Numbered from the stretch's first letter, positions 1 through 6,183 are shown. The stretch: 7,086 bases of DNA from JADLHS01 sp964553795 (GCA_964553795.1 CAZKMR010000146.1:1-7086), one strand, 5' to 3'. Notes: generated from the letters alone by a model not told the origin. Made by a program: numbers and translations.

Positions 1-545
1 CCCACTTTGGAGGCGAGCGACGTCAGATTGCCATCCACGCCGATGCCGTTGCCCTGATCGCCGATGGCCCAGTACAGTTTTCCATCCGCGCCCACGCCGA
101 CGGCGCCGCCATCATGATTTTGTCCGACTGTGGGTAAATTGGGCACGAGAATGGTTTTGGCCGTGCCAATGTCACCTACCGCCGTGTAGCGAATGATCTG
201 TTGCTCGCTGCTGGAAACCGTCACGAACACATACACGTAACCGTTGACCGCGAAATTCGGATCAAAGCAAATCCCGATCAGGCCGCACTCGCTGTTAAGA
301 TAAATCGGGCTGACGGTGGCAAACGGTGTCGGCAGAACTGCGCCGTTCTTGACGATTTGGATCGTGCCGCCTTTGCGGCTGACGAATAGGCGTTGCGAAC
401 CGTCCGGCGCCCAGGCCAGGCCCGTGGTTTGCGAACCCACTGTGGCAAACGTGGTCTCTTGAAAATTGGAATCAAGCGTCGCAGCTGGAACACTCGCCCC
501 GGTCCAAACGACCAGCAAAGCCAACGCGAATAACTTTTTCTTCAT
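1..545 (-). CDS. Secreted glucose/sorbosone dehydrogenase-type beta-propeller protein (N-terminal part)
   Basis: The frame stays open from an ATG at 545 to the left edge, giving 181 residues with no stop, so the gene is cut by the window. Start support: GAGG at 554-551 lies five bases before the ATG. Residues 1-22 form a signal peptide (MKKK, then a hydrophobic stretch, then VPAA), so the protein is exported. The mature part follows the PQQ-dependent sugar dehydrogenase (GSDH, Pfam 07995) pattern: GLAWAPDGSQRLFVSRKGG at 42-60, GLIGICFDPNF at 88-98, NGYVYVFVT at 101-109, then NHDGGAVGVGADGKLYWAIGD at 143-163. His144 aligns with the catalytic histidine of soluble glucose dehydrogenase, as known for the family. 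Enzymes of this fold oxidise sugars in the periplasm, but many verrucomicrobial homologues are large multidomain secreted proteins of unknown substrate. Substrate and cofactor use cannot be judged here because the C-terminal PQQ and calcium ligands are missing. The fold is fairly sure; the activity is not. Confidence 0.82.
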   Translation of the reverse strand, partial: MKKKLFALALLVVWTGASVPAATLDSNFQETTFATVGSQTTGLAWAPDGSQRLFVSRKGGTIQIVKNGAVLPTPFATVSPIYLNSECGLIGICFDPNFAVNGYVYVFVTVSSSEQQIIRYTAVGDIGTAKTILVPNLPTVGQNHDGGAVGVGADGKLYWAIGDQGNGIGVDGNLTSLASKV

Positions 546-602
546 GTTTACCTCGAAATAGAGTTTGTCGTGCAATGAATGCCGGCATCAAGTGGCGGAT
601 CC

Positions 603-649
603 GCTGCGGCTGAACAAATGCCAATGCTGCGGCTGAACAAATGCCAATG
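603..649. repeat. Perfect 23-bp tandem duplication
   Basis: The unit CTGCGGCTGAACAAATGCC plus AATG occurs at 604-626 and again, identical, at 627-649; the base before the first unit (603) also matches the base before the second. It lies in the gap between the DJ-1-type gene and the secreted dehydrogenase-like gene, upstream of the latter. Two identical copies suggest a recent slippage or duplication event. No promoter-like element is obvious in the unit. Confidence 0.9.
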
Positions 650-663
650 AACCTAAGTCACGC

Positions 664-681
664 GCGGTTTTTTGCAACCGC
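664..681 (-). terminator. Possible stem-loop after the DJ-1/PfpI gene
   Basis: GCGGTT (664-669) pairs with AACCGC (676-681) around a six-base loop, 22 bases downstream of the DJ-1-type stop codon in the direction of its transcription. No T-run follows on the minus strand, so this is a weak candidate and could equally be a chance hairpin. Confidence 0.22.
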
Positions 682-702
682 CAGCGAATAATCTGAAATA
701 AA

Positions 703-1329
703 CTACGCTCCGCGCTGTTGCCAGTCGTAATCCATCTGGCGCGCGGTGCGATCGGCGAGGGCCTCGCCTTCCAGTCGCGCCACGAGATGCAAACTCATAT
801 CGAGTCCGGCGGAAATGCCGGCGGAGGTGACGATCTTCCCGGTATCGACCCAACGTTTATCCTCCTGCACCGTAATCTCGGGAAACATCGCGCGGAGATC
901 CGCGATGTCTTCCCAATGCGTCGTAATGGTTTTGCCGCGCAACAATCCAGCCTTGGCCAGCAAGAACGCGCCGGTGCAGACCGAAGCCGTCAGCGTCGCT
1001 GTTGCCGCGGTTTGCGCAATCCAATGAATGACCGCGCGCCGATCCAATTCCGCCGTGACCACGCCGCCCGGCACGATCAGCACATCAATCGCCGGATGAC
1101 TCGTGAAATCGAACGCTGGTTGCACCATCAACCCGCCGCGCGCGCGAATGGGCCGCATTATTTCGGCCACGGTGAAAACTTCAAACGGCCCGGCGGCGTC
1201 TGGTTGCAACCGCGCCTTCATGCGCGATGCCGTGGAAAACACCTCAAACGGTCCGCCGAGATCAAGGACCTCGATTTCATCGAAGATAAAGATGCCGACA
1301 TTGCGGGTCATTTGATCAGGATTTTGCAT
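703..1329 (-). CDS. DJ-1/PfpI-family protein (isonitrile hydratase / GlxA N-domain type)
   Basis: The 208-residue protein is one class I glutamine amidotransferase-like domain. Visible landmarks are VGIFIFDEIEVLDLGGPFEVF at 11-31, the strand VLIVPGG at 83-89, the nucleophile elbow ASVCTGAFLLAKAGLL at 115-130 with Cys118 as the expected active-site cysteine, TTHWED at 136-141, and VDTGKIVTSAGISAGLDMSLHLV at 161-183. This is the pattern of stand-alone isonitrile hydratase-like proteins and of the N-terminal half of GlxA-type AraC regulators. No AraC DNA-binding domain follows, so it is not a regulator of that type. The substrate is unknown. It is the second gene of a minus-strand pair: its ATG lies 14 bases inside the 3' end of the acetyltransferase gene, so the two are co-transcribed and probably coupled. 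GGAG at 1343-1340, ten bases upstream, supports the start at 1329. Met7 at 1311 is a weaker alternative with no ribosome binding site. Confidence 0.88.
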   Translation of the reverse strand: MQNPDQMTRNVGIFIFDEIEVLDLGGPFEVFSTASRMKARLQPDAAGPFEVFTVAEIMRPIRARGGLMVQPAFDFTSHPAIDVLIVPGGVVTAELDRRAVIHWIAQTAATATLTASVCTGAFLLAKAGLLRGKTITTHWEDIADLRAMFPEITVQEDKRWVDTGKIVTSAGISAGLDMSLHLVARLEGEALADRTARQMDYDWQQRGA

Positions 1330-1744
1330 CCGGCATCAGCTCCAACGTGAGGCAATAGTCCTGGTAGCCAACTGCCCGCCAGAAGGAGATGGCGGCAGTG
1401 TTTTGAACCAGCACGTCAACCGTGAGCCGTTTGGTTGCCGGCCAGATTTGGGAACGTAGAATCTCAAATGCCTGACGACCAACTCCCCGTCTGCGCCGGC
1501 TTTGTATCACGAAAAACTGACGCAAATAAATCTCTTCCGCTCGTTCACGATACAAGGCATAGGCGACAAGGTCTTTTTCGTCCTCGAAAATGACCGCCGT
1601 GTATTCCGACGCCAACCAGTCCTTCATCCGCTGTTTCAGTTCGGGAGCCGTCATGTGATTTCGATGTCCCTCGTCGCGAATCAACTGATGGTTGAGTTCC
1701 GCCAGTTGCGCGCCATCGTCGAATGCCGCCCGTCGAAAAGTCAT
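1316..1744 (-). CDS. GNAT-family N-acetyltransferase
   Basis: With the ATG at 1744 the protein has 142 residues, a normal length for a single-domain GNAT enzyme, which transfers an acetyl group from acetyl-CoA to an amine. It starts directly with beta-1 (MTFRRAAFDDGAQLAELNHQL). The acetyl-CoA pyrophosphate-binding motif A is at about 78-95, FVIQSRRRRGVGRQAFEIL, and contains R-x-x-G-x-G (Arg84, Gly87, Gly89). The later N-x-x-A-x-x-F-W-x-x-x-G-Y (Asn115 to Tyr127) is the usual motif B. The acceptor substrate cannot be read from sequence. An in-frame TTG at 1759 could add five residues, but neither start has a convincing ribosome binding site, and the ATG fits the domain boundary better. The gene is first in a two-gene operon with the DJ-1-type gene and lies downstream of a strong extended -10 element. 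Confidence 0.87.
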   Translation of the reverse strand: MTFRRAAFDDGAQLAELNHQLIRDEGHRNHMTAPELKQRMKDWLASEYTAVIFEDEKDLVAYALYRERAEEIYLRQFFVIQSRRRRGVGRQAFEILRSQIWPATKRLTVDVLVQNTAAISFWRAVGYQDYCLTLELMPDAKS

Positions 1745-1808
1745 GCAAAACTTTGGCAAAGGCGGCGCGTTTTGGCGAGGTCACATTGAGTTGCCGCGGG
1801 ATGTGGAA

Positions 1809-1817
1809 ATTATAGCA
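1809..1817 (-). promoter_or_regulatory. Extended -10 promoter element for the GNAT / DJ-1 operon
   Basis: The minus strand reads TGCTATAAT, a perfect TATAAT hexamer preceded by the TGn of extended -10 promoters. No good -35 hexamer lies 16-18 bases upstream, which is typical of this class. A start about seven bases downstream would give a leader of roughly 55-60 bases before the ATG at 1744. The element lies in the divergent gap between this operon and the propeller gene. Confidence 0.5.
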
Positions 1818-1863
1818 CCTCCACATGGTTGACTCGCTCAGTTCGCCCTGCCAGTCTGCGATC

Positions 1864-3183
1864 ATGACCTCGGATAAGAATTGCCACGCGGCAAATTGTC
1901 GAAGTGGCCTGCTCCTGTTCATTCTGACGCTTGGGCTATCAACCGCCCGGGCGGACTGGCCGGAATTTCGTGGCCCGCGCGGGGACGGCCATGTTCCTAC
2001 GGCGGGCGACAATAAACCCGTCGGTTTGCCTCTCACCTGGAGCGAGACGAACAACATCAAATGGAAAACCGAGATTCCGCATAAAGGCTGGTCCACGCCG
2101 GTGGTGCTCGGCGGACAAGTCTGGATCACCACGGCAACTGAGGAAGGTCACGATTACTTCGCGATCGGTCTGGATCAGGAGACCGGCAAAATTCTGTTCA
2201 ACGAGAAAGTCTTTCACACGGACAATCCCGAGTCGCTGGGCAACGGCGCTTCGATGAATTCTTACGCCACGCCGTCTTCGGTGATTGAACCGGGCCGCGT
2301 TTATGTTCACTTCGGCAGCGCGGGCACGGCGTGTCTCGACACCAAAACCGGGAAAGTGATTTGGAAGCGCGATGATCTTCCGTGCCGCCATTATCGCGGC
2401 GCGTCGGCTTCGCCCGTGCTGTTCGAGGACTTGTTGATTTTGACCTTCGACGGCGCCGATCTGCAATACACTGCTGCGCTCAACAAATTCACCGGCGCTA
2501 CCGAGTGGAAAACCAATCGCTCTGTCGTATGGAACGATGAAAGCGTTCCCGGTCAGATGGCGCGCGATGGCGACCTGCGCAAATCTCATGGCACGCCTTT
2601 GATCGCAACGGTGTCCGGAAAGCCGCAACTCATCAGCGTCGGCGCGAAGGCTTCGTACGGTTACGACCCGCGCACCGGTAGCGAACTCTGGCGCGTGGAA
2701 TACAACGATTGGTCCAGCGCGCCGCGACCGTTGTTCGACAACGGCCTCGCGTACATCGTCACCGGTCTGCGGCTCAAGGAAATGTGGGCGGTTAAAGCAG
2801 ATGGGCGCGGTCATATCACCGACACCCACGTCGCGTGGAAACGCAGCACCCACATCGGCAAATACGCGTCACCGTTGCTCGTGGACGGTTTGATTTACAC
2901 TCCGGCGGAGGAAAGTTTTGTCACCTGCCTCGAAGCGGCGACCGGTGAAATTGTTTGGACCGAACGGATTGGCGGTAAATATGCCGCGTCCCCGATTTAT
3001 GCGGATGGCCGTTTGTATTTCTTCAGCCAGGACGGCACGACCACGGTGCTCAAGCCGGGACGCACCTTCGAGCTACTGGCGAAAAATTCTCTCGACGCCG
3101 GCTTTATGGCGTCGCCCGCCGCGGACGGGAAGACGTTCTACCTGCGGACCAAGACGCATTTGTATCGGGTGGAAGGAAATTAG
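1864..3183 (+). CDS. Secreted PQQ-binding-like (BamB-type) beta-propeller protein
   Basis: The start chosen here gives 439 residues. Residues 1-30 form a signal peptide: a polar n-region, the core GLLLFILTLGLS, and cleavage after TARA. The mature protein opens with DWPEFRGPRGDGH, a signature familiar from planctomycete and verrucomicrobial PQQ-repeat proteins. Repeating propeller blades follow, each pairing an A-x-D-x-x-T-G-x-x-x-W strand with an SP/TP turn: GLDQETGKILFNEK, CLDTKTGKVIWKRDDLP, ALNKFTGATEWKTN, GYDPRTGSELWRVEY, CLEAATGEIVWTERI, and a C-terminal blade ending in LYRVEGN. The protein acts outside the cytoplasm. Such propellers usually serve as scaffolds; true PQQ-dependent dehydrogenase activity is not shown. 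An upstream in-frame ATG at 1825 would lengthen the n-region by 13 residues. Neither start has a Shine-Dalgarno sequence; 1864 is preferred for signal-peptide length. The gene precedes the glycosyltransferase gene by 51 bases. Confidence 0.85.
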   Translation: MTSDKNCHAANCRSGLLLFILTLGLSTARADWPEFRGPRGDGHVPTAGDNKPVGLPLTWSETNNIKWKTEIPHKGWSTPVVLGGQVWITTATEEGHDYFAIGLDQETGKILFNEKVFHTDNPESLGNGASMNSYATPSSVIEPGRVYVHFGSAGTACLDTKTGKVIWKRDDLPCRHYRGASASPVLFEDLLILTFDGADLQYTAALNKFTGATEWKTNRSVVWNDESVPGQMARDGDLRKSHGTPLIATVSGKPQLISVGAKASYGYDPRTGSELWRVEYNDWSSAPRPLFDNGLAYIVTGLRLKEMWAVKADGRGHITDTHVAWKRSTHIGKYASPLLVDGLIYTPAEESFVTCLEAATGEIVWTERIGGKYAASPIYADGRLYFFSQDGTTTVLKPGRTFELLAKNSLDAGFMASPAADGKTFYLRTKTHLYRVEGN

Positions 3184-3234
3184 GGGATCGCTTCGTGCCG
3201 GATTGCGTTGTGTGCGGTCTAATCTGCACCACGC

Positions 3235-4320
3235 ATGATTTCCTTCGTCGTTCCGGCGCATAACGAACAGACCTGCCTGCCTGCGACCCTCGCGGCGATT
3301 CATGATTCCGCCCGCGCCCTTAACCTGACCTACGAAATCATCGTCGTGGATGACGCTTCGACGGATGCGACCACGGAAGTCGCCCGCGCCAATCAAGCCC
3401 GCGTGATCAGCGTGAGTCACCGGCAAATTGCCGCGACGCGCAATTCCGGTGCACGCGCGGCCAACGGCGACCGCATCTTTTTCGTGGACGCTGACACGAT
3501 CATCAATCCGCGCACCGTGCATGAGGCATTGACGGCAATGAATCGCGGTGCGGTCGGTGGCGGGGGCGCGGTGTGGATTGATTGGCGCGAGCCGTTGCCA
3601 ATCTATGCGCGCCTCATCACCGTCCTGCTGCTGATTTTTCCCAAGCTGATCGGGTTCACCGGCGGCGCGTTCATGTTCTGCACGCGTGAAGCCTTTCAAG
3701 CCACGGGCGGATTCGACGAACGGCTCTTCTGGAGTGAGGAAGGCGCGTTCACCCTGGCGCTGCGCCGCGAAGGGCGGTTCTACGTGCCATGGCGACCCGT
3801 CCTGACCTCGGGCCGGCGGTTGCGCAAGACGAGCGGCGGCGAGTTGCTGCTTGGTGCGGTGCGGATGCTGTTCTCTCCAGTCAAATATTTTACACACCGC
3901 GCCAAGGTGGAAAAAATCTGGTACGACTCCAATCGCGCCACCGATCACATTCTTCCGAGTACTTGGGTCGTGCGGATTTCAAACGCCATCGCGTTGCTGT
4001 TCATGCTCGTCATGATGAGTGGGCCGTTGGGTCATCTCGTGCCGTGGGACTGGACGCCACGCGACAGCTCGGGTGGACAGATTCGCGTGGCGATGGGAAT
4101 CATCTGTTGTCATGCCGGCTTGGTGCTCTGGCCGCTGGCGGTGGTGTTACTCGTCAATCTGCTGCGCCAGAAACATTGGACCAACGTGATTCAATCCCTC
4201 GTGTGGATTGCCTTCTGCATCTGGCAAGGCTGGGGCGCAGTGCGAGTCGTCGTCTGGGCGTGGAGTGTGTTTGGGGAGTGGGTGATGAGTTTGGTCAATT
4301 CTGCAGCAGAGAAAGTTTAG
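3235..4320 (+). CDS. Family 2 glycosyltransferase with C-terminal membrane helices
   Basis: The 361-residue protein begins with the GT2 (GT-A fold) nucleotide-sugar binding domain. ISFVVPAHNEQTCLPATL starts at residue 2, EIIVVDDASTDAT at 34-46 carries the UDP/GDP-contacting Asp39 and Asp40, ATRNSGARAANGD lies at 67-79, and the metal-binding D-x-D is FVDADT with Asp85 and Asp87. Downstream, GGFDERLFWSEEGAFTLALRREGR at 158-181 holds acidic residues (Glu168, Glu169) where GT2 enzymes keep the catalytic base. Hydrophobic stretches at about 124-140, 245-262, 285-310 and 318-346 suggest membrane attachment, with the catalytic domain on the cytoplasmic face. It probably transfers a sugar to a lipid or polysaccharide acceptor; donor and acceptor are unknown. 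The gene follows the propeller gene on the same strand and may be co-transcribed with it. No Shine-Dalgarno sequence precedes the ATG. Confidence 0.88.
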   Translation: MISFVVPAHNEQTCLPATLAAIHDSARALNLTYEIIVVDDASTDATTEVARANQARVISVSHRQIAATRNSGARAANGDRIFFVDADTIINPRTVHEALTAMNRGAVGGGGAVWIDWREPLPIYARLITVLLLIFPKLIGFTGGAFMFCTREAFQATGGFDERLFWSEEGAFTLALRREGRFYVPWRPVLTSGRRLRKTSGGELLLGAVRMLFSPVKYFTHRAKVEKIWYDSNRATDHILPSTWVVRISNAIALLFMLVMMSGPLGHLVPWDWTPRDSSGGQIRVAMGIICCHAGLVLWPLAVVLLVNLLRQKHWTNVIQSLVWIAFCIWQGWGAVRVVVWAWSVFGEWVMSLVNSAAEKV

Positions 4321-4330
4321 TTGAACGCTC

Positions 4331-4480
4331 GCCCTCATCCCGGCCTTCTCCCCCAAGGAGAAGGAGAATCGCCCGCTGGGTTCTTGGAATGTCGTGGGGC
4401 GGCGATTGACGAATGCGCGTTGAGCAAAGGAAAAGCAGGCAACGGCTGGTCCCTGTCCTTGGGGAGAGGGAGAACGTGGC
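4331..4480. repeat. Inverted-repeat (REP/MITE-like) intergenic element
   Basis: This lies in the 315-base gap between the convergent glycosyltransferase and Imm26-like genes. At the left, CCTTCTCC (4344-4351) pairs perfectly with GGAGAAGG (4357-4364) around a five-base loop. At the right, TCCTTGGGGAGAGGG (4456-4470) is the near reverse complement of the left arm CTTCTCCCCCAAGGA (4346-4360), so the ends form a ~125-base inverted repeat. The words CCTCATCCCGGCC and GGGAGAGGGAG resemble dispersed intergenic repeats common in many bacterial genomes; this comes from general knowledge and was not tested here. I see no believable coding region. Confidence 0.5.
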
Positions 4481-4489
4481 TCAAAATAG

Positions 4490-4536
4490 CAATCCTCGCG
4501 CAGCGAGGATTGGCTGGGCGCAGCGCGACCAGCGCC
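4490..4536. repeat. Strong hairpin in convergent intergenic gap
   Basis: CAATCCTCGC (4490-4499) and GCGAGGATTG (4503-4512) form a perfect ten-base-pair stem with a three-base loop. A second G+C-rich dyad follows directly (GCTGG at 4513-4517 with CCAGC at 4529-4533). There is no T-tract on either side, so it is not a classical intrinsic terminator, but a stable hairpin between converging genes could still limit read-through. It may also be a REP-type repeat. The remainder of the gap, 4537-4635, shows nothing else I can name. Confidence 0.5.
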
Positions 4537-4635
4537 ACCAAAATCAAATCGCGGTGGGACGGTGACGCAACCCCGTTGGGATTCAAAAGACCGGCGCGGC
4601 GATGACGATGCGATGGATGAGCGAGGTGGACATGA

Positions 4636-5448
4636 TTACCAGTCTCTCCAATCTTCAATATTCTCTGCCAATTCAGGAAATCTTGCTGCGTGCAAAACTT
4701 CTTCCAACACTTCGTGCAAATCTTCGCGTTCCACCGTTTCGATGAAATGTTTTTGCTTTGAATCAAATTCGTTTAGTTCCTGCACGCACTCTTTCAATTG
4801 GTCGCGGACAAAATCACAAGTGAGAGAGTTTGGTGAAGCATCTAAATTCTTGATGAAAGATTGAACGATACGTTGGCAGCCTTCTTTCTCTTTTCTCGGA
4901 GGATACTCATCCCAAGTCGGAAACAAATCTTTGGCTAGCAAATCGACAAACGAAACGGTTGCCAGATATTCAAAGCGTTTGCGAGCGACATCTGCTCGCT
5001 TCGCGGATTCCAAATCTTTCTTTACGGCATCCTCCGCCAGAACTTTTTCGCGCTCATGATCCCAACGCCATTGCATTAAGACTTGAAGCGGAAGTGAGTC
5101 CCAACCGCCATAGCTGCCGCAATCGGCTTTGACGTCTTTCTGAAGAAGCTTGATCTGACCAAGGATGCGAAATTCCTTTGGCGGTGGCTCGCTGATCCAC
5201 AGCATATCCGGCTTTCCACTCCAACTATGATGAGTAAGTGCCAATATCTTCCGGATTGCTGGATTGCTCAAAGCCGGCGATTCGTTTCCAATCCAATCAG
5301 AAGGAGCGACGAGAACACGCGGGGCTCCTAGTTCCATAACCCTTCTTAGGACACGACAGACCCCAGCCCGTCCGTCCGCTAACGGCATAACGAAAACCGT
5401 TCCCGGCTCCGGCAGGTCGGTTAGAATGAATTTTCGCCGCCGAGGCAT
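4636..5448 (-). CDS. Conserved hypothetical protein with Imm26-like N-terminal domain
   Basis: The protein has 270 residues and no signal peptide or membrane segment, so it is probably cytoplasmic. The N-terminus, LPEPGTVFVMPLADGRAGVCRVLRR at 12-36, resembles the Imm26 immunity-protein pattern G-x-V-F-x-I-P-L-x-D-G-R-x-G-x-x-R-V-L. The middle has a charged helical stretch at 129-160. The C-terminal part, with CVQELNEFDSKQKHFIETVE at 221-240, REDLHEVLEEVLHAARFPE at 241-259 and the final WRDW, looks like a second conserved helical domain of unknown function. Imm26 proteins are known from toxin-immunity loci, but no toxin is visible here, so a role in immunity is not claimed. The ATG follows the stop codon of the argG remnant after one base, and its GAGGA ribosome binding site lies inside that remnant, which suggests ancestral coupling to argG. 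The gene is visibly more A+T-rich than its neighbours. Confidence 0.7.
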   Translation of the reverse strand: MPRRRKFILTDLPEPGTVFVMPLADGRAGVCRVLRRVMELGAPRVLVAPSDWIGNESPALSNPAIRKILALTHHSWSGKPDMLWISEPPPKEFRILGQIKLLQKDVKADCGSYGGWDSLPLQVLMQWRWDHEREKVLAEDAVKKDLESAKRADVARKRFEYLATVSFVDLLAKDLFPTWDEYPPRKEKEGCQRIVQSFIKNLDASPNSLTCDFVRDQLKECVQELNEFDSKQKHFIETVEREDLHEVLEEVLHAARFPELAENIEDWRDW

Positions 5449-5449
5449 T

Positions 5450-5561
5450 TCATTTCTTCCTCTGCACCTTTGCCGCGACTTTCAGGCGCAGGCCGTTCAG
5501 GCGGATGAAGCCGGTGGCGTCGTCCTGGTTGTAGGCCTTGGTCGGGTCGGCTTCCATCGTG
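5450..5561 (-). pseudogene. argG: Remnant of argG 3' end (35 C-terminal codons)
   Basis: Read on the minus strand, this piece encodes MEADPTKAYNQDDATGFIRL, then NGLRLKVAAKVQRKK and a TGA stop at 5452-5450. It matches the C-terminus of the argG gene at 6346-7086. Bases 5454-5561 align with 6353-6460 with six mismatches and no gaps (at 5461, 5462, 5471, 5474, 5525 and 5537). The match stops abruptly at 5562. The mismatches at 5471, 5474, 5525 and 5537 are synonymous third positions; the other two change His-Gly to Gln-Arg. This is probably the displaced original tail of argG, because it abuts the Imm26-like gene with one-base spacing. A 35-residue peptide from the ATG at 5557 could be made, but no function is likely. 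Confidence 0.9.
5458..5462 (-). promoter_or_regulatory. Ribosome binding site of the Imm26-like gene, inside the argG remnant
   Basis: GAGGA on the minus strand lies nine bases before the ATG at 5448. The intact argG tail reads CATGGGAAG at the matching place, so this site belongs to the remnant copy. It supports the 5448 start and the view that the remnant is the native upstream neighbour. Confidence 0.6.
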
Positions 5562-5569
5562 TCGTCAGT

Positions 5570-6169
5570 TCACGCCTTTTTCCGGGCTTTGGCAACCGGC
5601 TTTTCTTCCGGCTCGACCTGAAAACCAATTCTTCGCTTAGGCGGCTCCGGTTCGGGCGGCAGAGGCGGCGGATCGAGAATGTTCATGAGCCGCTGGAGCA
5701 CTTCCACGATGGCGCTCTCATGGCCGTCGAGTCGCGCGGTCAGTTTCTTTTCCAAGGCGGCCAGTTGCTTGGCGAGTTCCTTCGTGCTGCCCAGCAGGTC
5801 GCGCATCTGCACAAATGCCCGCACCACAAATACGCTCATCCGCACGGCTTCCGGGCTGTTGAGGACATTGGCGGCCATGATCGCGCCGTGCTCGGTGAAG
5901 GCGTAGGGGAGATATTTAACATTCATTCCCCGCTTCAAGATCACAATTTGTGATCTTGAACGAATCTCAGCCTCTGCTTCCGCCTTGGTAAGTTTGAAGG
6001 CGAAATCTGCTGGAAAGCGGTCAATATTTCGTTTGATCGCCTGATTCAAAATACGGGTTTCCACCCCGTAAAGCCTGGCCAGATCGCTATCGAGAATCAC
6101 TTTTTCACCGCGAATCATGCGGATTGCCGAGGTGATATTTCCCACCGTTGCTGACGTCGTATTTGCCAT
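5570..6169 (-). CDS. ORF6N-domain protein
   Basis: The start at 6169 gives 199 residues and has a good ribosome binding site (AGGAAAGGG, five bases away). An upstream ATG at 6262 would add 31 residues translated from the palindrome array, which is unlikely. Residues 11-123 form an ORF6N domain (Pfam 10543): IRGEKVILDSDLARLYGVET at 19-38, LNQAIKRNIDRFPADFAFKLT at 41-61, RSQIVILKRG at 72-81, YLPYAFTEHGAIMAANVLNS at 86-105 and AVRMSVFVVRAFVQMRDLL at 108-126. A predicted coiled coil follows (STKELAKQLAALEKKLTARL, 128-147, on to about 165), then a proline-rich basic tail with KRRIGF at 178-183. ORF6N is known from phage and virus regulators alongside KilA-N and Bro-N and is thought to bind DNA; the target here is unknown. 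The gene sits between two copies of the argG 3' end, ends nine bases from the remnant, and contains one of five related palindromes. It is probably mobile-element cargo. Confidence 0.9.
   Translation of the reverse strand: MANTTSATVGNITSAIRMIRGEKVILDSDLARLYGVETRILNQAIKRNIDRFPADFAFKLTKAEAEAEIRSRSQIVILKRGMNVKYLPYAFTEHGAIMAANVLNSPEAVRMSVFVVRAFVQMRDLLGSTKELAKQLAALEKKLTARLDGHESAIVEVLQRLMNILDPPPLPPEPEPPKRRIGFQVEPEEKPVAKARKKA
5934..5960. repeat. Palindrome P1 inside the ORF6N coding sequence
   Basis: TTCAAGATCACAA (5934-5946), a single central T (5947), then the exact reverse complement (5948-5960): a perfect 13+1+13 dyad. It covers the end of codon 70 to codon 79 of the ORF6N gene and encodes SRSQIVILK on the minus strand. 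Its core TCACAA-w-TTGTGA is shared with two palindromes upstream of the gene. Confidence 0.95.
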
Positions 6170-6174
6170 AGTTT

Positions 6175-6183
6175 CCCTTTCCT
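6175..6183 (-). promoter_or_regulatory. Ribosome binding site that sets the ORF6N start
   Basis: AGGAAAGGG on the minus strand ends five bases before the ATG at 6169. It is the best Shine-Dalgarno sequence in the region and decides against the upstream ATG at 6262. Confidence 0.7.

Noticed and set aside
718..1350. Plus-strand frame of 210 codons opposite the DJ-1/PfpI gene
   Set aside because: The minus-strand protein has the full DJ-1/PfpI motif set; the plus-strand translation has none.
1939..2853. Long minus-strand frame of 304 codons inside the propeller gene
   Set aside because: It is antisense to a clearly recognisable secreted propeller protein, and its translation shows no domain; long antisense frames are common in G+C-rich coding DNA.
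3073..3948. Minus-strand frame of 291 codons across the propeller and glycosyltransferase genes
   Set aside because: It spans two real genes on the other strand and has no recognisable motif.
4344..4512. Classical intrinsic terminators in the convergent gap
   Set aside because: The hairpins are strong, but no run of T follows any of them on either strand.
4321..4605. Plus-strand frame of 94 codons after the glycosyltransferase
   Set aside because: Its translation begins with the PHPGLLPQGEGE-type string that comes from intergenic hairpin repeats, not from a protein; its start codon is not ATG.
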